The position numbers and the translations under genes are program-made. A model generated the notes under the pieces. That model saw only the letters and a program-made list of their open reading frames with translations, searched no databases and was not told where the DNA came from. Positions 1 to 5,162 of a DNA stretch of 5,162 bases are shown piece after piece; positions within the stretch are counted from its first letter, which is position 1, and each line of letters starts with the position of its first letter. The DNA lies in the NCBI GenBank assembly GCA_001796415.1, contig MGML01000023.1:1-5162 (forward strand). Direction: 5' to 3'. The DNA is from Chloroflexi bacterium RBG_13_46_14. Its GTDB lineage: Bacteria > Chloroflexota > Dehalococcoidia > Dehalococcoidales > UBA2162.

Positions 1-796
1 TCTGCAAGCCCATTACCAGCACCGGAATGCCGATTTTCAGGATTCGCCAGATAACACGGGGTTGAAAATGAAAACCTTTCAGCGTAAGCTGCAGTCGTGT
101 CCTTCCCTTTAAAAGTACCCATAACAAAATAACTCCTCCCAGACTTTGAGATATGACATTACTCAAAGCAGCCCCGCTGACACCCATCTCAGGGAATATC
201 CACCATCCCAGGACCAGGAAGGGGCAAATGACTATATGGATAATCCTGATCAGCACTTCAACTATCATCGGTGTTACTGTATCTCCGGAAGCCTGGATGC
301 TGTAGATGCAGATAATCATAATTTCCATGCCGACCCAGCCGGTGAACGTTACCCGCAGGTAGGCCAGGCCCTCGGCAACGACATCCCCGTCCACCCCGAA
401 AAATTCCAGCACGGATGCATCCAGAAGTCTGCCGATTACCGTTACCAGCAGACCCCAGATTATACCGAGTACAATAGCCTGGGCCATTATGTTGTTGGCA
501 CTCTGGGTATCGCCTGCACCGATATGACGGGCAATCATGGCTCTCGTGCCCGCGATCAGTGCCATGTCTACCGACCACACCAGCATGAGCATGATGTTTG
601 CAATACCTACTCCGGCAATGGCGTGAGGCCCGATTTTCCCGACCCATATCAGGTCGACGATTTGACTTATTACCCAGAGGCTTTCCATGATTACCATGGG
701 CCAGGAAAGCAATATGAGGTTTTTAATGACGGAGCCTTTAGTCCAATCCCTGTTATAAGCAGATTCTTTCCGATGAGACTTCTCAGCCCCGGTCAT
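1..796 (-). CDS. MATE family efflux transporter, N-terminal part (runs off left edge)
   Basis: The minus-strand frame is open from an ATG at 794-796 to the window edge and gives 265 residues of a protein whose family is usually about 450-470 residues. It should be an inner-membrane antiporter that exports cationic drugs or metabolites using a Na+ or H+ gradient. Visible family marks are a hydrophilic N-terminal tail (about residues 1-22), a first helix with SWPMVIMESLW, the MATE-type stretch VDLIWVGKIGPHAIAGVGIA (residues 47-66), then ARHIGAGD (about 89-96), a SGDTVTPM loop, and MGVSGAALSNVISQ ahead of the sixth helix. The first MatE domain is therefore complete, and the second begins near GIPVLVMGLQ at the edge. 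A stop lies 15 codons upstream of the ATG, and I see no strong Shine-Dalgarno sequence. Family assignment is firm; the substrate cannot be told. Confidence 0.93.
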   Translation of the reverse strand, partial: MTGAEKSHRKESAYNRDWTKGSVIKNLILLSWPMVIMESLWVISQIVDLIWVGKIGPHAIAGVGIANIMLMLVWSVDMALIAGTRAMIARHIGAGDTQSANNIMAQAIVLGIIWGLLVTVIGRLLDASVLEFFGVDGDVVAEGLAYLRVTFTGWVGMEIMIICIYSIQASGDTVTPMIVEVLIRIIHIVICPFLVLGWWIFPEMGVSGAALSNVISQSLGGVILLWVLLKGRTRLQLTLKGFHFQPRVIWRILKIGIPVLVMGLQ

Positions 797-834
797 GTCA
801 GTTTTCGTCTTTTCTAAAAATGTATATTAATTGA

Positions 835-863
835 AGTATATTAGTTTGGCGTTCGCCGCGCAA
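835..863 (-). promoter_or_regulatory. Candidate promoter of the MATE gene
   Basis: On the minus strand, TATACT (835-840, one mismatch to TATAAT) lies 17 bp downstream of TTGCGC (858-863, a weak -35). It would start transcription about 30-40 bp ahead of the MATE ATG. The spacer holds GGCGTTCGCC (848-857), a short inverted repeat that could bind a repressor. AT-rich alternatives such as TATACA lie nearer the gene, so this is only a candidate. Confidence 0.35.
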
Positions 864-1070
864 ATACTGAAAATGAATTAAAAGATAACAGCACTCATAC
901 ATCTTGGGTTTTATAACCCTGCCGGATGGCCGTATAGAAGGGCTGATTTTAAATTGGGACTGAATGAAGGCATGATTACTGACAGTACTAGAGACAGGGA
1001 TGAAACAACCATCGGTAACGTCAACCACCTAACGCTGTAGCAGTGATTTAACAGGTACTTATGGTTATAT

Positions 1071-1094
1071 GGGGGGAAGTGTTTGCTTCCCCTC
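1071..1094. other. G/C hairpin upstream of hicBA promoter (possible weak terminator)
   Basis: GGGGAAG (1073-1079) pairs perfectly with CTTCCCC (1086-1092) around a TGTTTG loop. A G-T and a G-C pair extend the stem to 9 bp at 1071-1094. On the plus strand it is followed by CTTGTATGTTCT, which is T-rich but not a clean T run, so it may be a weak terminator that shields hicBA from upstream transcription. It ends about 10 bp before the putative -35 box and could instead be a protein-binding site. Confidence 0.45.
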
Positions 1095-1104
1095 TTGTAT
1101 GTTC

Positions 1105-1135
1105 TAGACATCTGTTTTTACCATTATGGTACAAT
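1105..1135 (+). promoter_or_regulatory. hicBA promoter
   Basis: TAGACA (1105-1110, five of six -35 bases) and TACAAT (1130-1135, five of six -10 bases) are separated by 19 bp, slightly longer than ideal. Transcription would begin around 1142, leaving a short leader of about 25 nt before the hicB ATG with its Shine-Dalgarno sequence. The -10 box overlaps the palindrome at 1119-1131, as expected of an autoregulated toxin-antitoxin promoter. Confidence 0.5.
1119..1131. promoter_or_regulatory. Palindromic operator candidate at hicBA promoter
   Basis: TACCAT-T-ATGGTA is a perfect 6+1+6 inverted repeat that lies in the promoter spacer and shares its last two bases with the -10 box. A dimeric repressor bound here would block RNA polymerase. 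By analogy with other HicBA loci it may be the autoregulatory site, but the HicB encoded next to it is short and shows no clear DNA-binding domain, so the binding protein is uncertain. Confidence 0.5.
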
Positions 1136-1167
1136 AAAAATGACCGATTCCAGTGGAGGATTATCCT

Positions 1168-1374
1168 ATGAAATTCCGTATTATTACAGAATATGATCCG
1201 GAGACAGAAAGCTATGCTGCATATTGCCCGGAGCTTCCCGGATGCTGCAGTTGCGGTGATACGGAAGAAGAAGTGCTGGCTAATATCAGGGAAGCTATTC
1301 AACTGTACCTGGAACCCCACGATCTTAAGCTGAATCCTGACGAAAAAATATTCGAGGTTGAAGTGCCGGTCTAA
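1168..1374 (+). CDS. hicB: HicB-family antitoxin (short form)
   Basis: This 68-residue protein has the HicB/UPF0150 partial RNase H-like fold signature. It starts with a beta strand, MKFRIITEYDPET, followed by SYAAYCPELPGC and GDTEEEVLANIREAIQLYLE (helix), and ends with a short strand, IFEVEVPV. HicB neutralises the mRNA-cleaving toxin HicA by direct binding in the cytoplasm. The start is ATG 1168 because GGAGGA (1155-1160) sits 7 nt ahead of it; an in-frame GTG at 1153 lies on that Shine-Dalgarno sequence and is unlikely. Many HicB proteins carry a C-terminal helix-turn-helix or ribbon-helix-helix domain, but this one stops right after the core fold. It has an unusual cysteine cluster: C20, C26, C27 and C29. 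Its stop overlaps the hicA start (TAATG), so the two are translationally coupled, antitoxin first. Confidence 0.92.
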   Translation: MKFRIITEYDPETESYAAYCPELPGCCSCGDTEEEVLANIREAIQLYLEPHDLKLNPDEKIFEVEVPV

Positions 1375-1598
1375 TGGCGCGGAAACTCCCGAGGATGAAG
1401 TCCGAAGAGGTAATCCGTGTTCTCGACCGACATGGATGTGAACTTGTGTCTCAGCGGGGAAGTCACCAGAAATGGCGTAATTTGGATACGGGCAGGCAGG
1501 TAATCGTCCCGTTTCACAAGGGAAAACACCTGCCACTGGGTACCATGAGGAGCATCATCGAGGGCAGTGGAATTACCGAAAAGGAATTCCGTCTTTAG
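1374..1598 (+). CDS. hicA: HicA-family mRNA interferase toxin
   Basis: This 74-residue protein matches the HicA (YcfA-like) family, small double-stranded-RNA-binding-fold ribonucleases that cleave mRNA and halt growth when HicB is lost. The sequence shows the N-terminal KLPRMKSEEVIRVLDRHG helix, then SQRGSHQKW with the conserved catalytic histidine (H31) in the GSH motif, then a VIVPFHKGKHLPLGTM strand-turn and a final helix, RSIIEGSGITEKEF. Length is normal for the family and no key residue is missing, so the toxin looks intact. The start is ATG 1374, which overlaps the hicB stop by 1 nt. M8 would remove the conserved KLPR start and is less likely. No independent Shine-Dalgarno sequence is clear, which fits translational coupling to hicB. 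The stop codon overlaps that of the convergent gene at 1595. Confidence 0.93.
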   Translation: MARKLPRMKSEEVIRVLDRHGCELVSQRGSHQKWRNLDTGRQVIVPFHKGKHLPLGTMRSIIEGSGITEKEFRL

Positions 1599-1915
1599 TC
1601 CGGGATTTCACTACGATTATTACCGACTTCACTCTCCCGGGCGACCAAACGCTGAACAAGATCAACTGCCTCGGGATTATCAGGATAACGGGACAGGATT
1701 TGGATAATTTCGTCCTTCTCAAAGTCCCAGGGAACACGTCCCTCCAGAATTGAAGTGGCATCTCTTTTAGCCCTTGAATACATTAGAGTGGGATATCCGC
1801 CGGAACGTAATATCTCCTGGTGGAAATTCCAGATTCTTATTACGAAAACAAACATGATGATGAACATGACCAGTACCACCAGGGATATAACGATACTGAC
1901 AACTTGCATATTCAT
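1595..1915 (-). CDS. Small single-pass membrane protein, function unknown
   Basis: This is a 106-residue protein that I do not recognise. Residues about 4-28 form one long hydrophobic helix (VVSIVISLVVLVMFIIMFVF and on). It is followed by a basic/aromatic stretch (RIWNFHQEILRSGGYP) and a soluble, charged tail. The tail contains WDFEKDEIIQILSRYPDNP and EAVDLVQRLVARESE, which look like two short amphipathic helices. The likely topology is a membrane anchor with a cytoplasmic domain of about 75 residues. The ATG at 1913-1915 is the first start; GGA of an AAGGAAC Shine-Dalgarno-like sequence lies about 13 nt upstream, which is long. A second Met is at residue 3. Coding is supported by the sharp hydrophobic/hydrophilic split and the natural composition. 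Its TAA overlaps the hicA TAG by convergence. It has no obvious partner in the window. Confidence 0.72.
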   Translation of the reverse strand: MNMQVVSIVISLVVLVMFIIMFVFVIRIWNFHQEILRSGGYPTLMYSRAKRDATSILEGRVPWDFEKDEIIQILSRYPDNPEAVDLVQRLVARESEVGNNRSEIPD

Positions 1916-1952
1916 CGATAAAATCTGTTCCTTCGTACTTCATTATTCAGGT

Positions 1953-1963
1953 GTCAAATTGAC
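1953..1963. promoter_or_regulatory. Inverted repeat GTCAA-A-TTGAC (possible operator)
   Basis: This perfect 5+1+5 palindrome lies in the 201-bp region between the divergent genes at 1915 (minus) and 2117 (plus), about 38 bp ahead of the membrane-protein start. Read on the minus strand it includes TTGACA (1952-1957), a perfect -35 consensus, but I find no good -10 at the right distance. It could be a regulator site or chance. Confidence 0.3.
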
Positions 1964-2104
1964 TGTGTGAGAAACATCCCTGTTCAGTTACACTCAACTC
2001 CAGCGTAATGCCATTGCCATAATACCAGAATGTAGTTCATGTTGTCATTAGTTTATCTCAATTTGCATTTTCATCCTCTTTGTATTACGCTATTTCACGC
2101 CATA

Positions 2105-2111
2105 AAGGAGG
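2105..2111 (+). promoter_or_regulatory. Ribosome binding site of the SDR gene
   Basis: AAGGAGG ends 5 nt before ATG 2117 and is a near-perfect Shine-Dalgarno sequence. It decides the start: the same frame is open to an ATG at 2039, but the extra 26 residues are not SDR-like and that ATG has no Shine-Dalgarno sequence. Confidence 0.88.
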
Positions 2112-2116
2112 AAATT

Positions 2117-3088
2117 ATGAAAGATTTTAAGGACAAGGTTGCGTTTATTACCGGAGCGGGATCTGGCGCCGGGTTCGGCCAGGCCAAGGTCTTCTCCGAA
2201 GCGGGCTGCAAAGTGGTCATCGCGGACGTCCGCAGGGACCACCTCGACCAGGCTCTTGCCTATTTCAAGGAGAAGAACGCCGACGTTCACGGCATCCAGC
2301 TCGATATCACCGACCGTAAAGCCTACGCGGAAGCTGCCGACGAGGTGGAAAAGGTATACGGTAGCCCGCCCCAGCTTCTTCTCAACACCGCCGGAGTCAA
2401 CGCCTTCGGCCCCTGCGAAGCCTCCACGTACGAGGACTTCGACTGGGTGATGGGAGTCGACCTGGGCGGCGTCATTAACGGTATGGTCACCTTCGTGCCG
2501 CGGATGATACAGGCCGGAAAGGGCGGTCACATCGCCAGCGTCGCTTCCTGGGGTGGGATATCCCTGTCGTCCGGCTGCACTCCCTACTCGGTCGCCAAGA
2601 TGGCGGTTATCGGCCTGATGGAGTGCTACTATGAGGCGCTGAAACCTTACGGCATCGGCGTCTCTTGCCTGTGCCCGGTGGGGATAAAGTCGAATATAGG
2701 CGAATCATCGTATACCCGTCCGAAAGAACTGGAAACCACCGGCTATAACACCAATGAAAAGACCATCGAGTTCATGCGCCACCACTACTCATTCGGTATC
2801 GAGCCGGAAGACCTGGCGAAGATTCTCAAGAAAGGTATCGAAAACGAGCAGCTTATCATCCTGCCGTTCGACAACCCCGAGCAGATGATGGGGGATGCCC
2901 TGGAAAGGTGGGTCAACTACTGTACTCCCGAGGGCACGAAAAAACAGGACGAGTTGAGGATAAAACGCCGCGAGGACATGAGAAGCCGGATGATAGAGAA
3001 CGGTCCCCTTGCCGGCGCAGCTGAAGCCGGCTGGGGTAAAGCCAACCCTAATATCACCTGGGTCAAGAACGACGGCTTCGGAAGCTAG
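2117..3088 (+). CDS. Short-chain dehydrogenase/reductase (SDR), NAD(P)-dependent
   Basis: This 323-residue cytoplasmic oxidoreductase has a classical SDR Rossmann fold. The cofactor-binding glycine motif TGAGSGAGFG is at residues 12-21. D37, at the end of the second strand (VVIADVRR), favours NAD(H) over NADP(H). LNTAGVN (89-95) is the NNAG-type motif. The catalytic S144 lies in VASWGG, and Y157 and K161 are in YSVAK with the usual 13-residue Ser-Tyr spacing. Two points are odd: the conserved active-site Asn is Asp (D115 in GVDLGGVING), and the usual PG motif after the sixth strand reads CPVGIKSNI. The protein is about 70 residues longer than a minimal 250-residue SDR; the extra C-terminal part is charged (KKQDELRIKRREDMRSRM) and ends in ITWVKNDGFGS. 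It probably oxidises or reduces an alcohol/ketone, but the substrate cannot be told. It appears monocistronic. Confidence 0.93.
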   Translation: MKDFKDKVAFITGAGSGAGFGQAKVFSEAGCKVVIADVRRDHLDQALAYFKEKNADVHGIQLDITDRKAYAEAADEVEKVYGSPPQLLLNTAGVNAFGPCEASTYEDFDWVMGVDLGGVINGMVTFVPRMIQAGKGGHIASVASWGGISLSSGCTPYSVAKMAVIGLMECYYEALKPYGIGVSCLCPVGIKSNIGESSYTRPKELETTGYNTNEKTIEFMRHHYSFGIEPEDLAKILKKGIENEQLIILPFDNPEQMMGDALERWVNYCTPEGTKKQDELRIKRREDMRSRMIENGPLAGAAEAGWGKANPNITWVKNDGFGS

Positions 3089-3120
3089 AATCGCGTCTCG
3101 GAAATACCTTGAATAATATA

Positions 3121-3196
3121 CTCATCCTTCGACAGGCTCAGGACGAGCGGTATCATGCTATCCTGTCCGCTCATGGTGAGCTTGTCGAACTATGAG
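3121..3196. repeat. REP-like imperfect palindrome (30-bp arms, 16-bp loop)
   Basis: The left arm 3121-3150 (CTCATCCTTCGACAGGCTCA and on) and the right arm 3167-3196 match as inverted repeats at 24 of 30 positions, counted by eye. The conserved blocks are CCGCTC, TGAGC, TGTCGAA and ATGAG. It begins 33 bp after the SDR stop. The core, TTCGACAGGCTCAGG / GAGCTTGTCGAA, resembles a type of dispersed extragenic palindrome I associate with many bacterial genomes; that is recollection, not a search. The arm mismatches suggest an old copy or a folded-RNA role. Confidence 0.75.
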
Positions 3197-3272
3197 CGAA
3201 GGTCCCAGAGCTAACACGCCTTATTCGAGGAACTTATCAGACACTACAACAGAACAGGCCATTTTATAAGTC

Positions 3273-3302
3273 AAAAAGGGTGGGCGAATGTCCACCCTTT
3301 TT
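3273..3302. terminator. Strong bidirectional rho-independent terminator
   Basis: AAAAAGGGTGG (3273-3283) pairs perfectly with CCACCCTTTTT (3292-3302). A G-T and a C-G pair inside extend the stem to 13 bp and leave a GAAT loop. The A run and T run make it work on both strands. It lies 32 bp beyond the stop of the minus-strand ABC gene, its most likely client, and about 185 bp beyond the plus-strand SDR stop. A second small hairpin, GTGTAT-CCGGA-ATACAC (3305-3321), stands between it and the ABC stop. Confidence 0.85.
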
Positions 3303-3334
3303 AGGTGTATCCGGAATACACAGCCATTAAAGTT

Positions 3335-5162
3335 TTATGACCCCTGTTTTAGCGCTCCGGATACTACTCTAGTATAGTTCATCCGGTACAGCCGTGTGTA
3401 TAGACCGTCCTGCCTGAGAAGCTCCTCGTGGGTGCCTTTTTCCACTATTTGTCCGTCATCGATCACCGCGATGAAATCGGCGTCGCGAACCGTGGAAAGA
3501 CGGTGGGCGATTATAACCGTCGTTCTGCCTTTCAGCAGTTGTTTAAGCCCCTGCTGGAGGATATATTCGCCGTGCGAATCTATATTGGCCGTAGCCTCGT
3601 CAAGCAGCATGATCGCTGGATCGGCCACCAGGGCACGGGCGAAACTGATAAGCTGACGCTGCCCCATACTCAGGTTCTGACCCCTTTCCTCGAGTTGCGT
3701 GCCGTAGCCGTCATCCATGTGCATAATGAAATCATGCGCCCCCACTGCCATGGCAGCGTCGATTATTTCCTCGTCGGTAGCTTCGAGTCTGCCGTAGCGT
3801 ATATTGTCCCTGATACTCCCGGAAAAAAGGAACGGCTCCTGGAGCACCAGCCCGAGTTTTTCACGGTAAGAGATTGAATCGAGATCGCGCAGGTCATGGC
3901 CGTCTATGAGAATTCTTCCTTCACTGACATCATAGAACCTGGCGATAAGACTTACGATTGTGCTCTTTCCTGCCCCGGTCGGACCGACCAGCGCTACGGT
4001 GCTTCCCGCGGGAATTTCCAGGTCTATATGATGAAGCACCTCGATCCCCGGCTCATAACTGAAAGACACGTCTTCGAATGTTATATCTCCCCTCAGGTCC
4101 GATACCTTGATGCTCTCAGGCCTGTCAGGCATTTCGGGTTCAACATCGAGTAATTCGAATATGCGGGATCCCGAAGCCATCGTTCTCTGCAGTTGCGCGT
4201 ACTCCATTGTCAGGGTCCTGATCGGATCGAAGAATCGCTGAACGTACAGCAGAAAAGCCAGTAACGTGCCTACGAGGAGAGTGCCGCCCAGTACTCCCAC
4301 TCCGCCGTAGAAAATGATAATGCCGGTCGCCAGGGCCATCAGGAATTCCACCACCGGCGTCATGGTGGCAGAGAGTCGGGCAGCTCTCAAATTGGCATCG
4401 AAGTGTTCCAGGTTATATTCTTCGAACTGCCTTGAATTCAGATCCTCCCTGGACAGGCTCTGGATGACGCGGACTCCGGAGATATTTTCCTGGAGAGCCG
4501 AATTCACCATTGCTATCGCCTGCCTGACCAGTATGAAATAATACCGGGCTTTTTTCTGCCAGAGGACTACGAAAAGCACCAGGAGAGGTACAGCCGCCAT
4601 GGAAAGTAACGCCATTTTCAGATCCATCACAAAAAGGGTGATCATCACTGCCACGAGACTTACTACCTCGCCCGCTACCCAGAAAGCGCCGGAATCAAGA
4701 AAATCTCCAAGCTCTCCGACATCGTTCTGTACGCGGGACATGATTTTCCCCACTTTATTGACATCGAAGAACTTGAGAGAGAGACGCTGTATATGATCGA
4801 ATATCTGGCTGCGCAGGTTGAGTAAAATGCTCTGCCCCAGGCGCGCTTCAGCCCTAATCTGGGTATAATACGCCGCCCAGTTCAGCAGCGCACTGCCGAG
4901 AAAGAACAGGACCATCAGATTCAGGCCGCTGAGATCTCCGGCAGTGATATATCTGTTTTCAGCCTCACCCACCAGGTAGGGACTGATAACATTCGTGGCG
5001 GTGAACAGGAGCGTAGCCGTGATAGTCAGAGGCAGCGCCACTTTATACGGCGCGAAGTATTTTAGCATTCTCGAAACTACACGCGAATCGTATGGTTTGC
5101 CGAATACGACATCATCGGTATCGTCCAGGCTGCTGCTCAGATGCTGATTTCCGACTCGTTCA
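3335..5162 (-). CDS. ABC exporter half-transporter, fused TMD-NBD (5' end beyond right edge)
   Basis: This is an inner-membrane ATP-driven exporter of the MsbA/LmrA/MdlB type, with 608 residues visible up to its TAA. The frame stays open to the window edge, so the Met at 5066-5068 is internal: upstream residues include DDVVFGKPYDSRVVSR, a typical lead-in to the first helix. Numbering from that Met, membrane helices lie at about 10-34, 48-70, 128-148, 152-170 and 238-280. The nucleotide-binding domain starts near 328. It has A-loop Y338, Walker A GPTGAGKS (362-369), Q-loop Q410, signature LSMGQ (466-470, a variant of LSGGQ), Walker B IMLLD with catalytic E491, D-loop ANID and switch H522. All ATPase residues are present, so it should be active as a homodimer or with a second half-transporter, perhaps encoded to the right. 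The substrate (drug, lipid or peptide) is undetermined. Confidence 0.95.
   Translation of the reverse strand, partial: ERVGNQHLSSSLDDTDDVVFGKPYDSRVVSRMLKYFAPYKVALPLTITATLLFTATNVISPYLVGEAENRYITAGDLSGLNLMVLFFLGSALLNWAAYYTQIRAEARLGQSILLNLRSQIFDHIQRLSLKFFDVNKVGKIMSRVQNDVGELGDFLDSGAFWVAGEVVSLVAVMITLFVMDLKMALLSMAAVPLLVLFVVLWQKKARYYFILVRQAIAMVNSALQENISGVRVIQSLSREDLNSRQFEEYNLEHFDANLRAARLSATMTPVVEFLMALATGIIIFYGGVGVLGGTLLVGTLLAFLLYVQRFFDPIRTLTMEYAQLQRTMASGSRIFELLDVEPEMPDRPESIKVSDLRGDITFEDVSFSYEPGIEVLHHIDLEIPAGSTVALVGPTGAGKSTIVSLIARFYDVSEGRILIDGHDLRDLDSISYREKLGLVLQEPFLFSGSIRDNIRYGRLEATDEEIIDAAMAVGAHDFIMHMDDGYGTQLEERGQNLSMGQRQLISFARALVADPAIMLLDEATANIDSHGEYILQQGLKQLLKGRTTVIIAHRLSTVRDADFIAVIDDGQIVEKGTHEELLRQDGLYTRLYRMNYTRVVSGALKQGS

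Larger units (their letters stand above)
797..1167. other. Intergenic region without a convincing gene
   Basis: This 371-bp gap separates the divergently transcribed MATE gene and hicBA. Short open frames exist on both strands: minus 798-1028 and 911-1111, and plus 882-1040. None has a Shine-Dalgarno sequence, a recognisable domain or a natural residue mix. The left end is AT-rich and fits the MATE upstream region. A small inverted repeat, GGGTT-TTAT-AACCC, lies at 906-919. A G-rich hairpin lies at 1071-1094, and the hicBA promoter and operator at 1105-1135. The middle part (about 900-1040) is unexplained. It could be the remnant of a lost gene, but I recognise no family in any frame. Confidence 0.6.

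Noticed and set aside
258..647. 129-codon minus-strand frame rich in Arg, Gly, Cys and His
   Set aside because: It overlaps MATE in another register on the same strand, and its composition is typical of a frame-shifted membrane gene.
146..817. 223-codon plus-strand open frame opposite the MATE gene
   Set aside because: It is antisense to a clear MATE coding frame, and its product is rich in H, Y, D and P with no domain; it is a shadow.
1600..1641. CCGGGA ... TCCCGG inverted repeat as a hicBA terminator
   Set aside because: The stem is only 6 bp with a loop of about 30 nt, no T run follows, and it lies inside the coding region of the convergent gene.
2042..2070. TTGTCA as the -35 box of an SDR promoter
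   Set aside because: At 16-18 bp spacing only TGCATT/GCATTT-like sequences are found, a poor -10, so I did not call a promoter.
2039..2116. Upstream ATG that would lengthen the SDR by 26 residues
   Set aside because: There is no Shine-Dalgarno sequence at 2039, while AAGGAGG lies 5 nt before ATG 2117, where SDR homology begins.
3428..3877. 149-codon plus-strand frame opposite the ABC nucleotide-binding domain
   Set aside because: It is antisense to the Walker B, signature and Q-loop coding region and has no features of its own.
5066..5068. ATG as the true start of the ABC exporter
   Set aside because: The frame is open to the window edge, and the upstream residues (GKPYDSRVVSR) look like a normal ABC exporter N-terminus, so the gene is partial.

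Overview
This window looks like bacterial chromosome from a mid-GC organism. It holds four solid genes, one probable gene and several regulatory or repeat signals. I see no rRNA, tRNA, CRISPR array or complete insertion sequence. The mix of a MATE exporter, a short hicBA pair, an SDR with a C-terminal extension and an MsbA-like ABC half-exporter would suit an anaerobic Chloroflexota (Dehalococcoidia-like) genome. That is a weak impression from protein style only; nothing in the window fixes the taxon.

Layout from left to right. (1) Positions 1-796, minus strand: the N-terminal 265 residues of a MATE-family multidrug/cation antiporter, running off the left edge. (2) 797-1167: a 371-bp stretch with no convincing gene. 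It holds a candidate MATE promoter, a G/C-rich hairpin and the hicBA promoter with a perfect 13-bp palindrome over its -10 box. (3) 1168-1598, plus strand: a hicB-hicA toxin-antitoxin pair joined by a 1-nt TAATG overlap. (4) 1595-1915, minus strand: an unrecognised small single-pass membrane protein whose stop codon overlaps the hicA stop tail to tail. (5) 1916-2116: a divergent intergenic region with an 11-bp perfect inverted repeat. (6) 2117-3088, plus strand: a short-chain dehydrogenase/reductase with a strong Shine-Dalgarno sequence. (7) 3089-3334: an intergenic region with a REP-like 30+30-bp imperfect palindrome and a strong bidirectional terminator. (8) 3335-5162, minus strand: an ABC exporter with fused membrane and ATPase domains, complete at its C-terminus and running off the right edge.

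The genes do not form one obvious pathway. hicB and hicA clearly form an operon. The MATE and ABC genes are both drug/lipid-type exporters on the minus strand, but three plus-strand genes and a terminator separate them, so co-transcription is unlikely. The SDR appears monocistronic. I found no clear new multi-gene system. The best leads are the palindromic operator at the hicBA promoter (with a HicB that seems too short to carry its own DNA-binding domain), the orphan membrane protein convergent with hicA, the SDR with a non-canonical Asn position, and the dispersed-repeat-like palindrome after the SDR.
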